Shown here: one piece after another, positions 57,372-64,000 of the stretch
How the letters are laid out: each line of letters begins with the position of its first letter
Position numbering within the stretch: the stretch's first letter is position 1
NCBI GenBank assembly: GCA_963920635.1
Contig: OY987306.1
Coordinates: 13,286,001 to 13,350,000, forward strand
Length of the DNA: 64,000 nt
Direction: 5' to 3'
From: Pseudeuparius sepicola
Taxonomy: Eukaryota > Arthropoda > Insecta > Coleoptera > Anthribidae
The notes under the pieces: model-generated
What the model saw: the letters and a program-made list of their open reading frames with translations, nothing else
Told to the model about the DNA's origin: nothing
The model's database searches: none
Translations under genes and position numbers: made by a program

Positions 57372-58806
57372 TAAAGGCGGATCCAGGCATATCTAAACGG
57401 GGGGCGGCGTGGTAAAAATTTTTCCTGAGGGGCCGGGGTAAAGGAAATTTTTAGAATATGTACCTATTTTTTTGAAAAATAAAATAATTTATTTCTCTAG
57501 AAAAAAACAAAAACAAAAAAAAATTACCCAAAAAAAAATAAAAAACAAACTTAAATAATAAACATAACAAAACAAAATCACAAGAAGAAAAAAATAATTC
57601 TTTAGATTTAAAAAATAATGTACTTATCGCAAAATAAAATCAAATTTTCTCTTCTTTCGCGCACACTGATATTTTCTTCATTTATGGGTACATTACAGTG
57701 TATATTTATTAGGGCTAAATTACTTAGTCTGTCTTGGACCATATTGCTACGTAATCAAGTTTTAATTATTTTAAGGGGAGAAAAATTTATTTCCCCCTAT
57801 GCATTGCTTATCGGGAAACTGGCAAGTATGCTTAAACATTTTCTTGCCGTTGTCGCGATGCGACTTCGTATTGGTGTTGCCAGAACAAGCTTTATTGAGA
57901 AACTGAGGAAAATATACTAAAAACGCTCTTTAATTGTACACTAGATTGTGACAGGTAGATATGTCATGTACCTACACCTAGAATTCCCTAAAAGGCGGCC
58001 ATATTGATATTATTAATAGATAACGGAGGACAGGGCCGTAATCAACAGAATTTACATTTTACACACACGAATCCTAAATTTAAATAGATAGAAATTAACA
58101 TTAAACTCTCGTTATTCGAAGCATAAAAAAGGCTATAGATATAGTTTCTGTGTTTGAAGTTAGGTTAGAGCCACAGACACCAAGATCGAATATCAAGGCT
58201 AAAGTTAGGCATCTGTCACAAGTTCTGACATTTCTGCCGGGCATACTAAATACGTCCCTGTAGGCGCCCAAAACATTACTGCCAACCTTGTATTACCAAA
58301 TTAAGAAATGTCATTTCTCGTGGACAAATAAAGAGCGTTTTTTTACTACTAACCTGAGAAATCACCATTATTTACCTCATTCCTCCAATGAGAAGTAATA
58401 TTTCTCTACCTAGGTAAATAATGATAATAAAAAAATACCTAGGTAAATAATGAAAAATTTTCTATATGACATTTAAAAATTAGTGTCATTTTATCAGCTT
58501 GACAACTGAACTCCCAGGCTACTTGATATTTTGAAGTATTTGAAAAAAGCGAGAAATGGCTAAAATATGGCAATATTTCAATGTTAGTAGTAAAAAAAAT
58601 TCTATATACACTTCGGTTGAGAAAGCTATTATTTACCTCGCATATTAAAATGCTCGGTACATAATGGCTCACTTCTCAACCTAGGTGTATAATATACTAT
58701 TTTAGATTAATTTTTATTTTAATTAATTAATAATACTCCGGTTGTAATAATGGTTGTAGAAAAAGGGGAGGCGGTCGGCCCCCCGTCCCCCTTGTATCCG
58801 CCACTG
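57372..58806. mobile_element. hAT-like element with a perfect 8-bp duplication
   Basis: Left end TAAAGGCGGATCCAGG and right end CCTTGTATCCGCCACTG (a decayed against an intact CAGTGGCGGAT terminus). The flanks ATTTATAT at 57364-57371 and 58807-58814 are identical. A 100-codon plus-strand frame (57618-57920) shows no clear transposase motif. A unit of the palindrome-rich repeat is inserted at 58344-58703. Confidence 0.85.
58344..58703 (-). repeat. Fourth unit of the palindrome-rich repeat
   Basis: Closely matches 15520-15913: ACTACTAACCTGAGAAATCA, several GGTAAATAATG motifs, TTGACAACTGAACTCCCAGG and GTGTATAATATACTA. The internal GGCGCGTAGCGCC hairpin is deleted here. Confidence 0.82.
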
Positions 58807-59521
58807 ATTTATATACCTGACCTCTCAATTTATCGAAAAATGAATTGGGGTTCAAAATAAAAACAATTAATGCATTTTTATGATTTATTAGTTTTTTTTT
58901 TGTTTAATTACAATACTTTCCTAGATACTACATTCCAGTTTTTAAATCTATTTTTATTAGCAAAAACACAAAATTGCCATTTCTCGTCTTTCATTTCTCG
59001 ATGTCCATTTTTCGGAACATTTCCATCATCTCGTTGCGACCCTCACGCTCCTCCATCTTAAATTTTTCGATATATTTTATGTGTCTATAGTTTCATAAAA
59101 AATGTGTATTTGCTAATGAAATGATCGATGACGTATTAAATATATGGTTGTCATTTCTAGGAAATAGTAGCAGGGCCAATAACGAAATGAATTCAGTGTC
59201 GTAGTAGAAGTAGGTAATTAGAAAACATCAATAAAAGTGGTAGTAGTTTTTATTGCAATTACTAACAACATTGTTTGGAAACAAAAAATAGGATTGTTGG
59301 TTCTCGTCATTGTTCTTAGGGATGCAGCGACTAATAACGTAGTTTCTGGAAGCCGTTTCATTAGCGTCAATTTAACAACCTACGAAAACAAGAAATGCCC
59401 ATGTTCATTTATATTTGTGTATTTACTTCTGCCACGCCTCTGATGCTCTCTATCTAATTGGGCTTAGATATATTATGTTGTTTCGATTATACGTTTATTC
59501 GCTATAAATAAGATCTACGTA
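58807..59521. other. Upstream region of the channel gene
   Basis: No coding frame of note. A TATAAATA box at 59503-59510 is only 12 bp before the first ATG, too close to serve that ATG, but usable if translation starts at the downstream Met codons (59540 or 59543). Confidence 0.4.
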
Positions 59522-59703
59522 ATGGTTTTATCAGTTGACATGATGTCCGGTCTACCCTTAAGAGGGGATGCCAAGGATGAAATAAATGGAAAGGTGAATT
59601 CACAAACAACAATTAATTTTGGCAGTTACTGTAGTGAGTACTGCAATTATAGTGGTATACACGGGGTTCGATATTTTGGTGAAAAACGAACAATAACTGA
59701 GAG
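59522..59703 (+). CDS. Pickpocket-type DEG/ENaC channel, exon 1
   Basis: Encodes a cytoplasmic N-terminus. The ATG at 59522 is the first; others are at 59540 and 59543. The end reads YCSEYCNYSGIHGVRYFGEK then RTITE, the SIHGxRY motif just before the first membrane helix of DEG/ENaC (pickpocket) sodium channels. The exon ends in phase 2 (AG|GTAAGTAAG), and the missing base is supplied by exon 2, giving Arg. Pickpocket channels act at the plasma membrane in mechanosensation, water and pheromone sensing. The particular subfamily cannot be told from this piece. Confidence 0.85.
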
Positions 59704-61511
59704 GTAAGTAAGTAAAACGAACTCCAGTTAGAATACAGGGTTAACTATCACTTAGTACAAATTTTTATGGTAGTTAAAGAAAAATTAGACTTGCCAAAAT
59801 AAACATTTGTCTTAAGCATAATTTTTTTTTTAATTGAGAAAAACCCCTCAAATAACGCCGCCTATGGACGCCCGCCGTGACCTGCCTTAAAATTTCGCCT
59901 ATGTCAATAGTAGTGACAGGTAGTGAAATAGCGCGGCCTTACCACTTCTATTAATTTATCCGAGGATTCACCACGAAATTTCGATTTCCTGTTGGAAACG
60001 ATTACTTTCTATGGAACATGCAGAATGCCTATGAAACACCTATCTTTCTTGCTTTTTTACATTAAAATTCACACAGCACAGCACTACACAACACAACATT
60101 CACATTTTCTAAATCTGTTGGGAACCTCTTGGTTCCCCTCAGCCATTCCTTTTGTTTGAAGCGAGGTACTCAGCCTGGCGACCACGACGAGGTGGATCAC
60201 CTCCGCCAGGAAAACCCCGAAGGGTAACCAAAAAATACAACTGCACAAGCACTACAATGGCTGTTCACGTAATTGCTTTTTAATAGAGCAAAAAATTGCC
60301 ATTCTAAAAATATATAACACTTAATGGTTTACATAAGTAGTTTTCAATTACCAATAACTTTTATGATTTTATGTATAAAATTGGAAGCGCGCCCTTTCAA
60401 CAAAAGTAGGCTTTGGACGGTGAGACAATGAAACAACCGTGGAAAAATGTTTACTGCTACCTGTCAAATTTTCAGTTAAGCTGTTAAGGCAGTGTAAAGA
60501 TTTTTCTATTCTTGTGTACTTTATAAATTTTATACAATTTATACAAAAATTTGAAAGTTATGAAAAATGGGATATGATAGTCTGTTTTATAATAATCCGG
60601 GGAAAATGCAGATGCAACGAGCAATTTATACTACGAGGGGTATCCAAAGAAAAGACATCCTTTCAAGGACATTTCTGCAAGATTGCTACTCAATTTGATT
60701 AATAGTGGGCATTTTGAAAAGGATAGGCCGAAAAGGTACGAGTTAAACAGAGATAGGCATTTTCTCATAGGCAAGAGATATATTATTATCTCGATTATTA
60801 AAATATTTTATTTAGGTATTATTTTTATAACAGGGGGTATTTTTATTTTGGCATATTGTTTCATGTTTTAAAGTGTAAGTATATCTATTTATTTTTAAAA
60901 GAGGATTTTTATTTTTACAATAAATGGTATTTAAATTGCTCTTGTGATTTTGTCTTAGTTGGTAGGTACCTACTAGGTCGGTATATAGACACCTTTCAAC
61001 CTCTTTTGCCAAAGATTGAACTTTTGCATTGCCAAAAAATAGCAAATAGAATGTCCCGATGGAGAAATTCATGGAGCATTTCGGTGTACAAATAGGGGGC
61101 ATTTCGGTGAATTTCGGTGAATTTCGAGGCATTTCGGGGCATTTCGAGGCATTTCGGGGGTATTTCGAGGCATTTCAGTACATTTTGGTGCATGTCGACG
61201 CATTTCGGGGAATTTCGGTGCATTTTGGGCATTTTTTGCTCAAAGGTGCTTTTTAGTGTACAAGATTTGGGTACCGATTTCCCCCTCGGTACTGGATGAC
61301 TGTTCTTGAGGCATGAGTACGGGCAATAGCATGCATTAGCACAAAGTGGGTGGCCTCTATTGCCTTATTTTGTTGTTTTGTGCAATAAGAATAGTCGGAG
61401 TCTGAACGCTAGATTTTTCATTACGCGATATTCATAATATAGTAGTACATTCACGTGTTGGAGAAATTTCATTCTAAAAAGCCAGCGTTAACACTAATCT
61501 TTTTGTTTCAG
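59704..61511 (+). other. Intron 1 of the channel gene
   Basis: 1,808 bp from GTAAGT to a TTTTTGTTTCAG acceptor. It contains a hairpin around CCTGGCG / CGCCAGG (60173-60210) and a short-unit minisatellite (61078-61230). No other coding sequence is recognised; the frames at 60439-61132 are chance. Confidence 0.75.
61078..61230 (+). repeat. Minisatellite, about 10-11 bp unit
   Basis: Some 13 imperfect copies of units such as GGCATTTCGGG and GAATTTCGGT in a row. The open frames on both strands here only reflect the repeat. Confidence 0.88.
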
Positions 61512-61748
61512 ATTCTGTTGGATTTTAGTATTTGCCTTGAGCCTAACTATCTGCATTGGAGTTATTTTCAAGTCCTATCAAAAATGGCGAAATACACCAG
61601 TTATTGTCAATTTTGCAACACAAGAGGCAAACATATACGACATTCCCTTTCCTTCGGTTACTGTTTGCCCAGAAACAAAGAGCCGAAGTAATTATTTCAA
61701 CTACAGTGATACTTTAAAAACAAATATGGATTTACTATCAGCAGCTAA
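61512..61748 (+). CDS. Pickpocket-type DEG/ENaC channel, exon 2
   Basis: Reads FCWILVFALSLTICIGVIF, the first membrane helix, then KSYQKWRNTPVIVNF and the family signature IPFPSVTVCPETKS at the start of the extracellular loop, followed by NYFNYSDTLKTN. A TTTCAG acceptor and an AA|GTAAGC donor bound it. It enters and leaves in phase 2. Both exons are free of stops, so the gene looks intact here. Later exons (Cys-rich loop, second membrane helix) must lie beyond 64000, since the rest of the window is transposon sequence. Confidence 0.92.
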
Positions 61749-62078
61749 GTAAGCAACTTTTTATTCTGTCGCGATTATACCTACATGGTTACCATATAAA
61801 ATTTACACCAAGTAGCTTTTTTATTTTATGTCGATGTTAGCAATATTTGTGTCCAATTGCAGCTCTTTGAAAATTTTTATTATAAAGTCATTAAGAATTA
61901 AAAATAGATCATGACACCAAATTTTATTTCAAAATAATCTGTCTACTTTGATTTTTTGGTATTAACAACAGTTTTGTTCATTTCTCTAGGTGAAAACGAT
62001 TTCTTGAAAAAGATAATTTTTATTAACATATACTTTTTTTTTAATTAAAAAAGGACTTCAAATACCATATGTAATATA
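61749..62078 (+). other. Start of intron 2 of the channel gene
   Basis: AT-rich, no feature recognised before the transposon at 62079. Confidence 0.55.
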
Positions 62079-63416
62079 CAGGGTGACATAGAAAAAAGTA
62101 CATTACATAGTGCCACACCATAGAGGACACTAAAATAAGAAAAAAGTTCCTATGAACATGGGTCCGCAAAGCCTTCGGTTAAAAGATACGGGGTGTTGAA
62201 TTGTAATTTATTTGTTTTGTTTTTTACGAATATCTTTAGCCAGAGACGCAAGAAATGGATAAAATGTGGTATACAGTTTTTTTTTATCATGCTAAATTTA
62301 AATACGCTCTACATTACAGGGTTCCATCTCTATTGAATCGGTCCTAACTTTTCTGCTATACAGTGTATGTTATTTTCGACTGAAAAAATGTTAGCCCATC
62401 TTTTATACTTACGAAAGGTATACCTTGTCCAAGTCGCTAGAAGCAATGGTTCCAGTACAAATGCATCTAAAGCCGACAATGCATGCAAATTACTTATTCA
62501 AAAAGCATCAAAGTAACCTTTGCAAAAACAATGATAAGTAACAATGAAATAATGTGTCATAATGACACTTGTCAAACTAATTTAATAATTGTTATTAGGT
62601 AGTAGGTATTTTGTGTTCTTGTTTAAGTTTTTTATTGGTTTTCTCTTTGATGATTCAAAATTGATTTCAAAAATGGTTCACTATACTTTTGAAGAATACA
62701 GGGACATGATTATGTGTTACGGCGAAGCTAGATCAAATTTTTACGAAGCTCAACGTATCTATCGAGAAAGATATCCTTTAAAACAAGTTCCTAATGTTCG
62801 AACATTTATTGATGTGCATAGGCGTTTGGGAGAAGATGGCTGTTTTAGAAAACCAAAAGTGAATAGTGGGGTTTCCAGAACTCGTCGCACTGTGCAAAAC
62901 GAAGAAACTGTTTTACGAATGGTAGAAAATAATCCGAGAACAAGCACCAGGAAAATAGGTTCAGCGGTGCGAAACGTTAACCGTGAATCAAGTAGACAAA
63001 TTTTGAAAGAATAACTTCTTCGCCCATACCATTTCCAAAAAATTCATTCACTATTGCAACATGACTTTTTTCCTCGTGTACAATTTTGCGAATGGTTGCA
63101 AAACCAAAGACAAAACATTATTTCATCAATTTTGTTTACTGACGAACCTGGTTTTAGTAGTGATGGTATTCTGAACCTACATAACATGCACTATTGGAGT
63201 GATGAAAATCCTCATCAAACTGTAATTCGAAGTCACCAATATGGGTTTTCTATTAATGTGTGGGCAGGTATAATCGACAATTACTTAATTGGCCCATTTC
63301 GATTGCCCAATCGATTGACAGGTGCACTGTATCGACATTTCTTGGAGAATGATTTAAACACATTATTAGAGGATGTCCCATTGGCCATTACTGGAAGAAT
63401 GTATTACATGCATGAT
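62079..63416 (+). mobile_element. CAGGGTG-ended mariner-type transposon, 3' end lost
   Basis: TA (62077-62078) then CAGGGTGACATAG. About 100 bp in comes GAACATGGGTCCGCAAAG, then AAAAGATACGGGGTGTTGAA, the same inner motif as in the noncoding CAGGGTG MITEs of this window. A transposase follows on the same strand. The element breaks off at 63416, where BEL/Pao sequence begins, so the right end and its duplication are missing. Confidence 0.85.
62673..63416 (+). pseudogene. mariner-type transposase with DUF4817-like N-terminus, truncated
   Basis: The ATG at 62673 opens MVHYTFEEYRDMIMCYGEAR, the DUF4817-type helix-turn-helix. A second HTH part follows (ENNPRTSTRKIGSAVR). A single TAA at 63012 follows QILKE and the same frame continues with RPYHFQKIH, then ISSILFTDEPGFSSDG (first Asp), YWSDENPH, INVWAGIIDNYLIGPFRLP and RMYYMHD (second Asp). 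There the homology stops, so the third acidic residue is lost. It is the same family as, but clearly diverged from, the copies at 18-30 kb. Confidence 0.9.
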
Positions 63417-64000
63417 GTACATGAGAAGTATGCACACAAAGGAATCGACTTGGTGTTAAACGAAATAAGACAAAAATATTGGGTACTGGATGGAAGAACA
63501 GCAGAGAAATCTGTTTTTGCAAAGTGCCAAAGATGTAAGAATGAAAAGATCAAATGATGACCAAAAGAAAGTCTTGCACAAGTATCTCCTTCATTTATCA
63601 ATGTGGGATTGGATTCCTTTTGTCCAATATATGTGAAAATAGGAAGAAGACGGGAAAAGAGATGGGGAGTTATTTTCACCTGCCTTTCAATAAGAGCCAT
63701 CCATTTAGAAATTGCGGAAACTTTAAGTTGTGACTCCGCTATTCTTGCCATCAAAAGATTTTCAGCTCGAAGAGGAAAACCGAGCAATATAAAAGTGACA
63801 ATGGGAGCAATTTTAGAGCTGCAGATAAAGAAATTAGGAAGTCTGTACAAGATTGGAAGGAAATGGAAATAGAAGACCTATTAACAAAGGGAATTTAATT
63901 TAAATTTAATCCTACCGCAGCCCCTCACATGGGTGGAGCCTGGGAAAGACTAGTGGGATTGGTAAAGAAAGTGATTGGAAAGATTTTATATGAACAAGCC
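63417..64000 (+). pseudogene. BEL/Pao integrase fragment, continues past the window
   Basis: Begins inside the integrase zinc finger (HEKYAHKGIDLVLNEIRQKY, then CQRCKNEK). After a stop and shift come GLDSFCPIYVKIGRRREKRW, GVIFTCLSIRAIHLEIAETL (core, first Asp region) and RFSARRGKPSNIKV. After a further shift comes the core end PTAAPHMGGAWERLVGLVKK. The order and spacing are those of BEL/Pao pol. The DNG block with the second Asp is damaged. It joins the mariner in frame at 63416. Confidence 0.88.

Noticed and set aside
60996..61256. Overlapping frames rich in Phe, Gly, His or Met, Pro, Asn
   Set aside because: Produced by the minisatellite on both strands.

Overview
The window reads as nuclear DNA of an arthropod, almost certainly an insect. 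It is AT-rich, has spliced genes, and is saturated with insect-type mobile elements: an env-bearing gypsy element, BEL/Pao, copia, a Penelope-like element, piggyBac, pogo, mariner, and many TA-flanked inverted-repeat elements ending in CAGGGTG. I cannot fix the order or species. Host coding sequence is sparse. The best case is the 5' part of a pickpocket-type DEG/ENaC channel on the + strand: exon 1 at 59522-59703 and exon 2 at 61512-61748. Both exons use compatible phases, and the rest of the gene lies beyond the window. A possible first coding exon of an unidentified gene sits on the - strand at 36103-36193. Broken THAP and BIR fragments lie at 55.98-57.0 kb.

Layout: 1-3.2 kb holds the end of a THAP-type DNA transposon, a decayed gypsy pol (-) and a decayed copia pol (+). 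4.7-6.2 kb is an internally deleted piggyBac-like element. 7.0-9.7 kb is a solo Penelope terminal piece and a large foldback. 10.2-14.2 kb is a THAP-type transposon (perfect 8-bp duplication) that was later invaded by a Penelope-like element (13-bp duplication) whose two partial copies face opposite ways. 14.6-15.9 kb is a small MITE and a palindrome-rich repeat. 17.85-32.2 kb is a compound block: a mariner (TA duplication), a 1.34-kb host segment present twice, a 6.8-kb gypsy/errantivirus-like provirus with LTRs, gag, pol and env, and a tandem array of mariner fragments.

32.2-44.6 kb is mostly noncoding, with foldback MITEs, a LINE reverse-transcriptase relic, a pogo-like element carrying a PHD-like finger, and two GC-rich stretches. 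44.67-49.06 kb is a nest of inverted-repeat elements inserted in one another. 49.9-51.0 kb is a palindromic direct repeat. 51.2-55.8 kb has another THAP-type transposon containing a young MITE, then two more foldbacks. 57.37-58.81 kb is a hAT-like element with a perfect 8-bp duplication. The right end holds the channel gene, whose second intron contains a CAGGGTG-type mariner with a recognisable transposase, fused to a BEL/Pao integrase fragment that runs off the window.

The elements explain each other in part. The CAGGGTG MITEs share their ends, and an internal motif about 80-120 bp in, with the transposase-bearing element at 62.08 kb, so that family is their likely mover. Insertion order can be read from target duplications at several loci.
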